Assembly: GCF_014323405.1 (NCBI RefSeq)
Contig: NZ_JACRWE010000005.1
Span: 168,001 to 232,000, forward strand
Direction of reading: 5' to 3'
Origin: Romboutsia faecis
GTDB lineage: Bacteria; Bacillota; Clostridia; Peptostreptococcales; Peptostreptococcaceae
Length of the DNA: 64,000 bases
The notes beneath the pieces are model-generated. The model saw nothing but the letters and a program-made list of their open reading frames with translations, did not search any database and was not told the DNA's origin. The position numbers were made by a program, and so were the translations under genes. Position 1 is the stretch's first letter. Every line of letters starts with the position of its first letter. This document shows positions 47,928 to 56,580 of the stretch, in pieces.

Positions 47928-49478
47928 ATGGAGCATTTAAAAAATATGTTATTAGAGGAAATAGATAGCTTTAGAGAGCTAGGACATAGGTTTGAAAATA
48001 AGGAAGTATCATCAGCAGACTTCAAGGCTACTTCTGGGGGAATGGGAGTATACGCACATCGTGGAGGGGAAGAGTTTATGATAAGGCTTAGAATTCCATC
48101 GGGTATACTAAATACAGAAGAATTAAAATTAGTATATAATTTAGCCAAGGATAAAAATCTTGATAGTGTTCATACAACAACTCGTCAGGCTATACAACTT
48201 CATGGATTAAGTATAGATGAGATTTGTGATGTTATGAAAGAAGCTATGAATAATGGAATATATACTAGAGGTGGAGGAGGAAACTTCCCTAGAAACGTAT
48301 CAATATCACCATTATCAGGTGTAGATAAAGAAGAAGTTTTTGATGTTACGCCTTATGCACAAGCTGTAAATAATCATTTTATGAATAAAATAACTACTTA
48401 TAAATTGCCTAGAAAATTAAAGGTATCCTTCTCTAGTAGTGATAAAGATACTGGAAATGCAGGTATTGCAGATTTAGGATTTATGGCTACTAAAAAAGAT
48501 GGCAAAGATTATTTTAAAGTTTATTTAACTGGTGGTCTTGGAAAAAATGCAGCAAAAGCTATAGAGTTTGATGAATTAATAGAAACTAAGGATGTATTGT
48601 ATCATGTTGAAGCCATAACGAATTTCTTTATGGCAGAAGGGGATTATTTAAATAAAAATAAAGCTCGTTCTAGATATATAACTGCTAGAATGGGTGAAGA
48701 ATCAGCATTAGAGTGTTATAAAAAACACCTAGCTGAAGTTAAAGTGAAAAATAATTTAGATTTAGAGGTTACTCCAAAAGAGTATAATAAATCTGGAGTA
48801 AAGATAAATTTAAATAATAATAGATTAATAGAGCAAAAGCAAGAAGGGTTATATACAGTGTACTTCCATCCGATTGGAGGAATATTGAAGTTAGATACAT
48901 TAAAGCTTATCTTAGATAGAATAGAAAATGTAGAAGATGTAGAAATAAGACTTTCTATGAGTGAAGGAATGTATATAAGAAATTTAAATGGAGATGAAGC
49001 TAAGGATTTATTAGAGATAACTAAAAATCTTGGTGGTGAAACTAAATTAGAGCAAAGCTCTGCTTGTATAGGAGTTCCTATATGTCAAATAGGTATTGCA
49101 AAGAGTCAATCTTTATTAGATGAGATATTATCATATTTTAATGAAAAAGGATTTAATAAGGATGTGTTACCATCACTTCGTATATCAGGGTGTAATAATT
49201 CATGTGGGACTCATCAAATAGGGTTACTTGGTTTTGCTGGAAAGAAAAAAAGAATTAATGATGTAGTTACAGAGGCATTTGAGATTCATATGAATGGTAA
49301 GCTTGGTAAAGATGATGCAAAGCTTGGTAGTGCAGTAGGTGATATAGCTAGAGATGATATTCCTAAGTTTTTATATGAATTAGCTGTGAAGGTGGATGCA
49401 TTAGGAATTACTTATGATGAATTTATTGTAAATCAAACTTCCGATTTCAATGAAATTATAAATAAGTATTTAGTTTAA
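47928..49478 (+). CDS. Siroheme-dependent nitrite/sulfite reductase
   Basis: The 516-residue protein has the two ferredoxin-like half-domains and the cluster/siroheme cysteines CIGVPIC (Cys-x5-Cys) near residue 385 and CNNSC (Cys-x3-Cys) near 424. The substrate-side signature STTTRQAIQLHG-like VHTTTRQAIQLHG is near 82. It reduces sulfite to sulfide or nitrite to ammonia; which cannot be told. No siroheme or electron-donor genes adjoin. AAAAGGAG precedes the ATG. Confidence 0.92.
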   Translation: MEHLKNMLLEEIDSFRELGHRFENKEVSSADFKATSGGMGVYAHRGGEEFMIRLRIPSGILNTEELKLVYNLAKDKNLDSVHTTTRQAIQLHGLSIDEICDVMKEAMNNGIYTRGGGGNFPRNVSISPLSGVDKEEVFDVTPYAQAVNNHFMNKITTYKLPRKLKVSFSSSDKDTGNAGIADLGFMATKKDGKDYFKVYLTGGLGKNAAKAIEFDELIETKDVLYHVEAITNFFMAEGDYLNKNKARSRYITARMGEESALECYKKHLAEVKVKNNLDLEVTPKEYNKSGVKINLNNNRLIEQKQEGLYTVYFHPIGGILKLDTLKLILDRIENVEDVEIRLSMSEGMYIRNLNGDEAKDLLEITKNLGGETKLEQSSACIGVPICQIGIAKSQSLLDEILSYFNEKGFNKDVLPSLRISGCNNSCGTHQIGLLGFAGKKKRINDVVTEAFEIHMNGKLGKDDAKLGSAVGDIARDDIPKFLYELAVKVDALGITYDEFIVNQTSDFNEIINKYLV

Positions 49479-49496
49479 TTAGGATAATTAATTGTT

Positions 49497-49539
49497 AAGG
49501 TAATATGAAGATTAATTTAATCTTCATATTACCTTTTTT
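49497..49539 (+). terminator. Terminator after the sulfite/nitrite reductase gene
   Basis: A 17-bp perfect stem (AAGGTAATATGAAGATT and its complement) with a 5-base loop and T-run. Confidence 0.92.
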
Positions 49540-49564
49540 ACTGTGAAAAGCACTTATAGAAAAT

Positions 49565-49573
49565 CCTAACTGA
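49565..49573 (-). promoter_or_regulatory. Single LytTR half-site before the agr genes
   Basis: TCAGTTAGG on the minus strand matches all nine positions of the LytTR half-site consensus, about 110 bases before the agr operon. I find no partner half-site 12-13 bases away, so it may be chance. Confidence 0.3.
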
Positions 49574-49681
49574 AATTTATCTTATTTAAGTAATATTATA
49601 TTACAAAAAAGTGTAATAAATAATTACATATATGGAAAAAAGTGTTATAATCATAAGAGAACAGTAAAAGGAAGTGGAAAA

Positions 49682-50146
49682 ATGTTGAACTCATCTTTGG
49701 CATACGTAATACTAAGAGTAATACCAGAAAGCACAATTTTAATGTTATCTAGTTTTATACTGCTAGATTTAAAATTAGATAAACTTAAGGTTTTAAAATA
49801 TGGATTTTTTCATGGAATTATCGTTACTTTAATAAGAACTTTGCCTATAAATTTTGGTGTTCATAGTTTATTATCTATGATAGCTTTAGGATTAATTCTT
49901 TTCAAAGTATCAGGGAAAAATTTTATGGAAGTAGTGATAGCTCCTTGTAATATATGGATAGCTTTAGCACTAAGTGAGGGGATATATTACTTTATAGCTA
50001 CAAAAATAATAAATATTAATCCTGAAATATTAACTAATTATCAAACTATTAGTGGAGCAGTTTCAACGTTACCATCTTTAGCTATATTAGTTATGATAAT
50101 TATGATAATAAAATCTATGAAAAAAAGAATGATGAAAAGTTTTTAA
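49682..50146 (+). CDS. AgrC-like membrane receptor stub, no kinase domain
   Basis: The 154-residue protein has five hydrophobic segments (about 5-28, 38-58, 60-76, 85-110, 125-147) and ends with a lysine-rich tail, like the sensory half of AgrC/GHKL kinases. There is no dimerisation, H-box or ATP-binding region; the frame stops cleanly and the next gene is agrB after 12 bases. It could be a peptide receptor acting with another protein, a decoy, an immunity or export helper, or a relic. AAAAGGAAG precedes the ATG. Confidence 0.7.
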   Translation: MLNSSLAYVILRVIPESTILMLSSFILLDLKLDKLKVLKYGFFHGIIVTLIRTLPINFGVHSLLSMIALGLILFKVSGKNFMEVVIAPCNIWIALALSEGIYYFIATKIININPEILTNYQTISGAVSTLPSLAILVMIIMIIKSMKKRMMKSF

Positions 50147-50158
50147 AAGGAGATTAGC

Positions 50159-50812
50159 ATGAGCTTTGTAGAAAAACTATCTTCAAGTATTGCTCAAGGT
50201 TTAGGGAATAGACTTGATAAAAATGATGAAGAAATAGCTGTTTTAAACTATGGTTTATTTTTTATAATACATACGACAACAGCATTGATAGCCACTTTAT
50301 TAGTTGGAATAGTATTGAATGTACTACTTGAAATAATGATAATATCCATAGTAGCGTCATCGTTAAAAAGGTATTCAGGAGGTGTACATTCTAGTACACC
50401 AAATAGATGCACTTTATCTGGATTGATTTTATCAACATCATTGGCATTTTGCACAAAATATGTATCTGAAACTTTTGATTACAATAGATTACTATTTTTT
50501 ATAGTTATTATATTAGTATTATCAATATATATTTTTTATAATAAATGCCCAGTGCCATCTAAAAATAAACCTTTAAAAAATGAAAAAACAAGGATGAAGC
50601 TTAGAAAGAAATCCTTACAATTATTAAGTTTCTATATTGTTTTAAGTGTGATTTTGTTAATAATTTATAATATTAATAAAATTTATCTAGTAAAAACAAT
50701 ACTAATATCTGTAACATTAGGGGTTGCACTACAAACATTTTCAATATCTAAGCTAGGAGATATAGGTATTAATATTTTTGAAAAAATATTTGATATTGTT
50801 AATTTAAAATAG
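50159..50812 (+). CDS. agrB: AgrB autoinducer-peptide protease
   Basis: AgrB is a membrane cysteine endopeptidase that cuts the AgrD C-terminal tail and closes the thiolactone ring. The 217-residue polytopic protein has the active-site motif KRYSGGVHSSTPNRC with His77 and Cys84, the same numbering as the S. aureus enzyme. A dibasic-rich loop (KNEKTRMKLRKKS) links later membrane segments. AAGGAG precedes the ATG. It is followed by agrD at 57 bases. Confidence 0.95.
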   Translation: MSFVEKLSSSIAQGLGNRLDKNDEEIAVLNYGLFFIIHTTTALIATLLVGIVLNVLLEIMIISIVASSLKRYSGGVHSSTPNRCTLSGLILSTSLAFCTKYVSETFDYNRLLFFIVIILVLSIYIFYNKCPVPSKNKPLKNEKTRMKLRKKSLQLLSFYIVLSVILLIIYNINKIYLVKTILISVTLGVALQTFSISKLGDIGINIFEKIFDIVNLK

Positions 50813-50869
50813 TAAAAAAATATTTAAAATTTTAAATATTTTATAATAAATTTAAATGGAGGTAAAGTC

Positions 50870-50989
50870 ATGAACTTTTTATTCGATTCAATAGCTGAAA
50901 TGATTTCAAACTTAGCATCAGGAGTGTCTACATATTGTTCACTTATATTTTTTGAGCCAGAAATGCCAAAATCTTTAAGAGAAGAGTAA
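50870..50989 (+). CDS. agrD: AgrD autoinducing-peptide precursor
   Basis: The 39-residue peptide has an amphipathic N-terminus (MNFLFDSIAEMISNLAS), core STYCSLIF and a C-terminal FEPEMPKSLREE. Aligned to S. aureus AgrD, whose tail is DEVEVPKEL, the cut falls after the fourth residue following Cys23, predicting a five-residue thiolactone ring CSLIF with an exocyclic STY tail. A six-residue ring (CSLIFF) is possible. GGAGGTAAAG precedes the ATG. It directly follows agrB and is closed by a perfect terminator. Confidence 0.95.
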   Translation: MNFLFDSIAEMISNLASGVSTYCSLIFFEPEMPKSLREE

Positions 50990-50996
50990 TATGAAT

Positions 50997-51033
50997 AAAA
51001 GCCATAAGGTGTTTATTTCCTTATGGCTTTTAT
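50997..51033 (+). terminator. Terminator of the agr operon
   Basis: AAAAGCCATAAGG / CCTTATGGCTTTT, 13-bp perfect stem. Confidence 0.92.
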
Positions 51034-51069
51034 TGAGTAGAATGTTATAATATATTTAGGTGATATGAC

Positions 51070-52782
51070 ATGGAAAATTCTAAGCAAGTGTACGATAAAA
51101 ATAAAAGGCAAGAATATGATAATAAAAGATATGAAAATGTATTTAAATTGATAATTATCTTGAAAATAATGTATATAGTGCTAGCATTAATATCAACATT
51201 TAGCACTATAAAATCAACTTCGTTTCAAGTTAAAGATAATATATATATGATAAGTGCTATTGCATGTATAATTGCGATTATGATGAATTATTATTTATCA
51301 TGGTCTTCAAATTATAGTAAAGATAGGGTATATGAAAAGTCTAAAACTAGAGATTATATTGAAAGTTTTGTACTTATGATTATATTTGTTTTAGTGATAT
51401 CAGCTACTGGACTTCAGACTAGCGACTATAAAATCCTTAGTATTTTAGCAGTAATAATAGGTGCGATACAATTTGGACAAAAATATAGTGTTGGTGTATC
51501 TATTTGTTATTCTTCAATTATAATGGCAATAGATCTTTTATTTAATAAACCGTCAGCTGAGGCATCTGTTATTTATTTAGAAAAAGATATAGTATTAACT
51601 GCTGTATTATTCATAATATCAATTGTACTTGGTATGTATGTAGATACTGAAAGACAATACTTTAAAGAATTAAAGAAAGTTGCTAATATGGATGAACTAA
51701 CAGGAATCCATAATCATAGGTATTTTCAAGATGCTTTAACTAGGTTAATTGAAGAATGTAATGATAACACAGAAGTATCACTATTATTTATGGATATAGA
51801 TTATTTCAAGCATTATAATGACACACATGGTCATCAAGCAGGGGATTTACTATTAAGAGAAGTTGGGGATATATTAAAGGCATGTATTAGAAATGGGGAT
51901 ATAGTATCTAGGTATGGTGGAGAAGAATTTGCAGTAATCCTTCCGAATACAGGCCAACAACATGCTATTAGAGTAGGTGAAAGAATAAGAAAGAAAATTG
52001 AAGAATCTTATTTTAAAGGTCAAGAATCACAACCAAATAAAAATTTAACTATGTCTATAGGTGTATCGACATATCCTAAGGTAGCAAATAGTAAATACGA
52101 TCTTATTAGTACTGCGGACCATGCTCTTTACAAAGCCAAAGCATTTAATAGGAATAGGGTAGAACATTATCATAGTATATTAGACGAGCTATATGAAAAT
52201 AATCAGGTTAATAAAGAAGTTCTTGATAATTTAAAAAAATTAATGAGAATGATTAATCAAAAAGATAAGTATACTTATGGTCATGTAGAAAGAGTAGTTA
52301 AATATTGTAAATATTTTGGAGGATATTTGAGGTTAAGTCCAAAAGAACAGATAGACTTACAAATAGGAGCTTACTTACATGATATTGGTAAGTTTGATAT
52401 ATCTAAAGAAGTATTAAATAAAAGAAACAATTTGAATTCTGAAGAATTTGAAGCATTTAAAAGTCATTCTATGAATGGGGAAATTATTATTAAGGAGATA
52501 GAGTGTTTAAAGCCATTTATTCCTATGGTTAAATATCATCATGAAAGGTATGATGGTAAGGGGTATCCAGAAGGATTAAAGGCAGAAGAAATACCATATT
52601 TAGCGAGAGTTTTAGCTATAGTAGATAGTTTTGATTCCATGATATCTACTGAAACGTATATAAGTGAAAAAGTTAAAGATTCGGCAATAGCCAGTTTACT
52701 AGCTGACTCAGGTAAGGCATTTGATCCTCAATTGGTGGAATTATTCGTAGAGATGCTAAATAAAAATGGAAAAATAGTATAA
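51070..52782 (+). CDS. Membrane GGDEF / HD-GYP cyclic-di-GMP enzyme
   Basis: The 570-residue protein has a membrane region of about six segments (25-195) and a diguanylate cyclase domain with RYGGEEF near 283 and an RxxD inhibition site (RNGD) five residues before it. An HD-GYP phosphodiesterase domain follows with HDIGKFD near 437 and HHERYDGKGYPEG near 495. Both active sites are intact, so it could make and degrade c-di-GMP; the balance is unknown. It starts 80 bases after agrD behind a terminator. Confidence 0.93.
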   Translation: MENSKQVYDKNKRQEYDNKRYENVFKLIIILKIMYIVLALISTFSTIKSTSFQVKDNIYMISAIACIIAIMMNYYLSWSSNYSKDRVYEKSKTRDYIESFVLMIIFVLVISATGLQTSDYKILSILAVIIGAIQFGQKYSVGVSICYSSIIMAIDLLFNKPSAEASVIYLEKDIVLTAVLFIISIVLGMYVDTERQYFKELKKVANMDELTGIHNHRYFQDALTRLIEECNDNTEVSLLFMDIDYFKHYNDTHGHQAGDLLLREVGDILKACIRNGDIVSRYGGEEFAVILPNTGQQHAIRVGERIRKKIEESYFKGQESQPNKNLTMSIGVSTYPKVANSKYDLISTADHALYKAKAFNRNRVEHYHSILDELYENNQVNKEVLDNLKKLMRMINQKDKYTYGHVERVVKYCKYFGGYLRLSPKEQIDLQIGAYLHDIGKFDISKEVLNKRNNLNSEEFEAFKSHSMNGEIIIKEIECLKPFIPMVKYHHERYDGKGYPEGLKAEEIPYLARVLAIVDSFDSMISTETYISEKVKDSAIASLLADSGKAFDPQLVELFVEMLNKNGKIV

Positions 52783-52817
52783 AACCTTAAAGTATTATAT
52801 TGCTTTGAGGTTTTTTT
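52781..52817 (+). terminator. Terminator after the GGDEF/HD-GYP gene
   Basis: AAAACCTTAAAG pairs with CTTTGAGGTTTT (one G-U), with eight T; it overlaps the stop codon. Confidence 0.8.
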
Positions 52818-52863
52818 TGCAGTATAATTAATAATGAGAATTATTATTAATTATACTGCAAAA
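52815..52863 (+). promoter_or_regulatory. Perfect 21-bp inverted repeat containing a Fur-box-like core
   Basis: Arms 52815-52835 and 52843-52863 are perfectly complementary around a 7-base centre. The middle 19 bases, AATAATGAGAATTATTATT, match the classical Fur box at 15 positions. It overlaps a possible promoter (TTGCTT at 52800, TATAAT at 52823) and would also form a stem in the leader just before the AAAGGGG ribosome site of the DUF2325 gene. Confidence 0.65.
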
Positions 52864-52875
52864 GGGGATGATACT

Positions 52876-53208
52876 GTGACTTTAGTAGTAGTAGGCGGAA
52901 ATGAAAGAATGAAAAAGGATTACATATCACTAGCTAAAGAGAAAGGTTATAAAGCCAAAGTGTTTTTGAATATGTCTTCTAAAGTTAAAAAATGTGTAGG
53001 AGATCCGGACGCGATAGTTATATTTACATCAGTAGTATCACATAAGATGGTTATATCGGTAGAAGAACAAGCTAAAAAGAGGAATATTCCTATAATAAGA
53101 CATAAAAATAATAGTAAAGCAGCTTTTACTCAGTGCTTAGAAATGGTAGATGAGTGTACTGGGAACTGTAGAGAATGTAATAAGAATAAATTAAATTCAA
53201 AAAACTAA
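52876..53208 (+). CDS. DUF2325 family protein
   Basis: The 110-residue protein starts MTLVVVGGNERMKKDYISLA, has a Rossmann-like alternation, HKMVISVEEQAKKRNIPIIRH and a C-terminal Cys cluster CLEMVDECTGNCRECNK. DUF2325 proteins are uncharacterised and the cysteines suggest metal binding. The start is GTG 52876 with AAAGGGG 8 bases ahead; the frame extends upstream only through the palindrome. The Fur-box-like operator suggests iron-responsive expression. Confidence 0.85.
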   Translation: MTLVVVGGNERMKKDYISLAKEKGYKAKVFLNMSSKVKKCVGDPDAIVIFTSVVSHKMVISVEEQAKKRNIPIIRHKNNSKAAFTQCLEMVDECTGNCRECNKNKLNSKN

Positions 53209-53214
53209 TATATA

Positions 53215-53260
53215 AAAATATAGACCTAATGTCTTGTAATAGATATTAGGTCTATATTTT
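53215..53260 (+). terminator. Terminator after the DUF2325 gene
   Basis: AAAATATAGACCTAAT / ATTAGGTCTATATTTT, 16-bp perfect stem. Confidence 0.9.
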
Positions 53261-53371
53261 TATAGAAATGAAATTATAATTTTCTTGAAAACAAATAAGA
53301 TATAGTTTACAATTTAAGTCTAGAGATATGTAAAAATTTGTAAAAAAATGTATTTTATTAAAGGGGATTAT

Positions 53372-54967
53372 ATGAAACTTAGATATTTAACTCTGATAAT
53401 GATTATTATAAACATGGTTTCTATTAATCCTTATGCAGAAAATATAGGACAAGATGAAATTATAAAAGTCGGCATATATGAATATAGGCCTTATAGCTAT
53501 ATCGGAAAAGATGGTGAAGTAAAAGGATATTATTCTGAATTATTAAATTTGCTACAAAAACAAGGAAACTTTAAATATGAGTATGTGGTATGTGATTTTA
53601 GTGATGGACTAAACCAGCTTGAAGATGGAGAAATAGATATAATGTTGGGCTTAACTATTACTCCTGATAGAAAAGAAAAAATTTTATTTAATAAAAATAG
53701 GATTGCTATAGAAAAGCATGGTATTTATACTGATAAAGATATCCAATATGGTGACTTAGAAAAGTTTAACGGATTGAGAATTGGTTTAGTAGAAGAAAGT
53801 GTTAGTAGTGAATGGTTATTGAATTATTTTGAATTTAAGAATATAGATGTAGAGCCTATATTTGATAAGAAGTTTCATAACTTAGATGATTTACTAAAAG
53901 AAGGTAAGGTAGATTTGATAATGGCTGATGCTGGAATTGACACAGGTTACAATTTAGTATATGGATTTACATCAGATCAAGTTTACATAGGTGCAAATAA
54001 AAATAAAGCTTATATAATAGATTATTTGGATGAATTAATAGGAAAAAATTTACAAAAGGATAATAATCCTATAGTAGAATTACAGAATAAATATTTTAAT
54101 CCCGTAGATAAATATGAATATATAAGATATATAGCAATGTCTATTATGTTAATTATTACATTTGGAATGGTATGTATATTTATAATAATGCCTAAAATTA
54201 AATTGAAAAGTATTAAAAGTAAAGTAAGAAATAGAATGAATAATAATAATTACTTTTTACATTATCAACCTATATACAATCCAAAGAATAATAGTATTGT
54301 AGGGTTTGAAGCTTTAATAAGACTTAAAGGTAAGAATGGAGATATTATACCACCCTATAGATTTATTTCTGAAATAGAAGATAATAATATGTTAGTTGAA
54401 TTATCTATATGGATATTAAATAAAATTACTAGTGATTATCAAATTATTAATAGCTATGAAAATATAAATAATAACATATATATATCTATGAATGTATCAT
54501 TAAATGAAATAGAAGATGAAGAATTTGTTGATAAAGCTATAGATATATTATTAAAATCAAATATAGAAAGTAAAAGAATATGTCTTGAAATAACTGAAAG
54601 AGTCAAGATGGAAAATTTAGAGAGATTAAATAAATCTATTAAAAGACTAAAAGATGCAGGATTTAAGATAGCAATTGATGATTTTGGTGTAGAATATTCT
54701 AATTTAGATGTATTAAAGAAGTTAGATTTTGATGTTATAAAGTTGGATAAGTATTTTATAGATGATGTATGTGATTGTAATATAAAAGAAGAGATTATAA
54801 TGTTTATGTCTAAAATAGCGAAGAGAAATGGTAAAGCATTAATTATAGAAGGTGTAGAAGATAAATCTCAAAATGAATTGATTAAAAGTATATACAATGA
54901 AAGATTATATGTACAAGGATATTTATATAACAAGCCAATGCCTATAGAGCAAATAAAGTTAATATAA
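53372..54967 (+). CDS. Solute-binding-domain / EAL cyclic-di-GMP phosphodiesterase
   Basis: The 531-residue protein has a signal sequence (1-22), an extracellular SBP_bac_3 amino-acid-binding-like domain (about 30-245) and one membrane segment (about 255-275). A cytoplasmic EAL domain follows. Catalytic elements are present: FEALIRL, NVSL, EITE, IDDFG, KLDK, EGVE and QGY. It should hydrolyse c-di-GMP in response to a bound small molecule. ATG 53372 follows AAAGGGG; the extra eight codons upstream are not needed. Confidence 0.93.
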   Translation: MKLRYLTLIMIIINMVSINPYAENIGQDEIIKVGIYEYRPYSYIGKDGEVKGYYSELLNLLQKQGNFKYEYVVCDFSDGLNQLEDGEIDIMLGLTITPDRKEKILFNKNRIAIEKHGIYTDKDIQYGDLEKFNGLRIGLVEESVSSEWLLNYFEFKNIDVEPIFDKKFHNLDDLLKEGKVDLIMADAGIDTGYNLVYGFTSDQVYIGANKNKAYIIDYLDELIGKNLQKDNNPIVELQNKYFNPVDKYEYIRYIAMSIMLIITFGMVCIFIIMPKIKLKSIKSKVRNRMNNNNYFLHYQPIYNPKNNSIVGFEALIRLKGKNGDIIPPYRFISEIEDNNMLVELSIWILNKITSDYQIINSYENINNNIYISMNVSLNEIEDEEFVDKAIDILLKSNIESKRICLEITERVKMENLERLNKSIKRLKDAGFKIAIDDFGVEYSNLDVLKKLDFDVIKLDKYFIDDVCDCNIKEEIIMFMSKIAKRNGKALIIEGVEDKSQNELIKSIYNERLYVQGYLYNKPMPIEQIKLI

Positions 54968-54974
54968 TAAAAAT

Positions 54975-55010
54975 AAAAGCACTAATGGAAAAATGATTTA
55001 GTGCTTTTTA
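54975..55010 (+). terminator. Terminator after the EAL gene
   Basis: AAAAGCACTAA pairs with TTAGTGCTTTT around a ~10-base loop. Confidence 0.85.
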
Positions 55011-55019
55011 TAATACCAA

Positions 55020-55140
55020 CTATTAAACTTGAGCAACTGATGTAGTCATTGGCGACATGAATTTCTTTGCCTAGCAGTGGACTAAGTGAAGTGAATTTTT
55101 ACTTTGAGCAAAATAGATTTACAAAAATATGATATAATAA
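55020..55140. other. GC-richer intergenic stretch before csoR
   Basis: This gap has atypical composition, with two TTGAGCAA octamers near 55028 and 55106 and no ORF. TTTACA with a 19-base spacer to TATAAT (about 55119-55149) may be the csoR promoter; long spacers are common in metal-sensor promoters. It may be a remnant of something lost. Confidence 0.3.
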
Positions 55141-55170
55141 AATATAATCACTTAATAAGGAGTGGACAAT

Positions 55171-55461
55171 ATGGAAAAAAAACTGCAACAGTCTAATGAT
55201 AAAGATGCTCTTATAAAAAGACTTAAAAGGATAGAAGGACAAGTAAAAGGGATACAGAAAATGGTGGAAGAAGAAAGATATTGTGTAGATATACTAGTAC
55301 AAATATCAGCCATAAGATCTGCTATAAATAAAGTAGGTTCAATTATACTTGAAAATCACATAAAGGGATGTGTTACAGAAAGTATAAAACATGATGACAT
55401 GGAAGTAACAGAACAAACAATACAAGAACTTATGGATACAATAAGTAAGTTTACGAAATAG
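55171..55461 (+). CDS. csoR: CsoR-type metal-sensing repressor
   Basis: The 96-residue all-helical DUF156 repressor has the Cu(I) ligand set Cys38, His63 and Cys67 (YCVDIL; ENHIKGC). It should leave DNA when bound to copper, though the target genes are not here: no copper ATPase or chaperone adjoins. ATG 55171 is used because AAGGAG lies 8 bases before it; a GTG at 55162 is within that site. The rseC gene follows 11 bases later. Confidence 0.92.
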   Translation: MEKKLQQSNDKDALIKRLKRIEGQVKGIQKMVEEERYCVDILVQISAIRSAINKVGSIILENHIKGCVTESIKHDDMEVTEQTIQELMDTISKFTK

Positions 55462-55472
55462 GGGGAAGAAAG

Positions 55473-55913
55473 ATGAATCAACAGGGGTATATAATAGAGA
55501 TTGTTGATGAAAAAACAGCTAAACTAAAAATGCAAAGACATTCAGCTTGTGCATCTTGTGGAAAATGCCAAACATTATCTTCTGAAACTAAGGAGATATT
55601 AGTAGAGGTTGATAATACAATTGGTGCAAATATAGGCGACCATGTAGAAGTGAATATGGATAATATGAATGTATTAAAGGCAACTGCTCTTGCATATATA
55701 GTGCCATTAGTTTTTTTAATGTTAGGAACTATGTCAAGTTACTTTGTATTAGATAAGTTAATAGAAATACAAGGTGTAGGGGTGGAAGTAATAAGCGGAT
55801 TAATTGGAATTTTAATGATGTTAATTTCATATGTAATTTTAAAAAGAAATGATAATAAATTCCGTGAGAGTAGAAAATTTATACCTGTTATTACAAATAT
55901 CTTAGATAAATAA
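55473..55913 (+). CDS. RseC/MucC-type SoxR-reducing family protein
   Basis: The 146-residue protein starts with a cytoplasmic domain holding HSACASCGKCQ, three clustered cysteines typical of RseC, then two membrane segments (about 70-92 and 98-118). RseC proteins go with Rnf-type electron-transfer complexes or SoxR reduction. No rnf genes are in the window. Coupling to csoR suggests redox or metal stress. Confidence 0.9.
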   Translation: MNQQGYIIEIVDEKTAKLKMQRHSACASCGKCQTLSSETKEILVEVDNTIGANIGDHVEVNMDNMNVLKATALAYIVPLVFLMLGTMSSYFVLDKLIEIQGVGVEVISGLIGILMMLISYVILKRNDNKFRESRKFIPVITNILDK

Positions 55914-55942
55914 ATATACATAGTATCTATAATAGTGAAAAT

Positions 55943-55989
55943 AAAAAATCTACTATTTCAGTTTTAACTGATATAGTAGATTTTTTTTG
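55943..55989 (+). terminator. Terminator after rseC-type gene
   Basis: AAAAAATCTACTAT pairs with ATAGTAGATTTTTT, with an inner CAGTT/AACTG stem. Confidence 0.9.
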
Positions 55990-56098
55990 AAATTATTTAT
56001 AAAATTCGAAATAGTTAAGTTTAAATTAAGTTTAAAGGGAAATCTAAGAGTAACTATTAAATGTAAATAGTTTTTACAATCATAAGGAGGTATTTTAT

Positions 56099-56527
56099 AT
56101 GTATAGTAAAAGAAAAATAGTTTTTATGTCAGTAGTTGCTCTTGTAGTTCTTACAATTGGTATATTTAAAGAAGGGGTTTATGGTAAGAATAGTTTAAAT
56201 CAAGCTAATAATGATATAATCACTACTTATGTATCAGCGGAAAATGCTAGTTCAACTCAGGCTAGCATAACACAACAACCAGAACATAGACACAGAGGAA
56301 AAGAAAAATTTGAATCAACTTTAAAGGAGCTTCAAGAATCTGGAGTGTTAACAGAAGCTGATGTGAAAAAAATTGAAGCATATCAAAAATCTCAAATGGA
56401 AGCTAGAAAAGCTGAGATGAAACAAAAAAGAAATGAAGAGATAAATAATATGGTTAAAGAAAATATAATAACTGCTGAGAAGGCAGAAAAGCTAAAAGAA
56501 GCATTAGATAAAAACTTTGAGAAGTAG
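56099..56527 (+). CDS. Exported or anchored helical protein, unknown
   Basis: The 142-residue protein has an N-terminal hydrophobic segment (8-24), a Ser/Thr/Gln linker, then a highly charged helical region. Two LxESGVLTEADVKKIEAY / VKENIITAEKAEKLKEAL units resemble the short helical repeats of secreted Firmicute DUF2680/YckD proteins. A coiled-coil is likely. The function is unknown. AAGGAGG precedes the ATG. Confidence 0.7.
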   Translation: MYSKRKIVFMSVVALVVLTIGIFKEGVYGKNSLNQANNDIITTYVSAENASSTQASITQQPEHRHRGKEKFESTLKELQESGVLTEADVKKIEAYQKSQMEARKAEMKQKRNEEINNMVKENIITAEKAEKLKEALDKNFEK

Positions 56528-56580
56528 GGGTTTAGATAGGGAGGATGTTATATATGAATTAACATCCCCTTTGAACTCAT

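Noticed and set aside
49565..49573. Firm AgrA operator for the agr operon
   Set aside because: Only one half-site matches; LytTR regulators use paired sites 12-13 bases apart, and none is seen. Kept only as a low-confidence feature.
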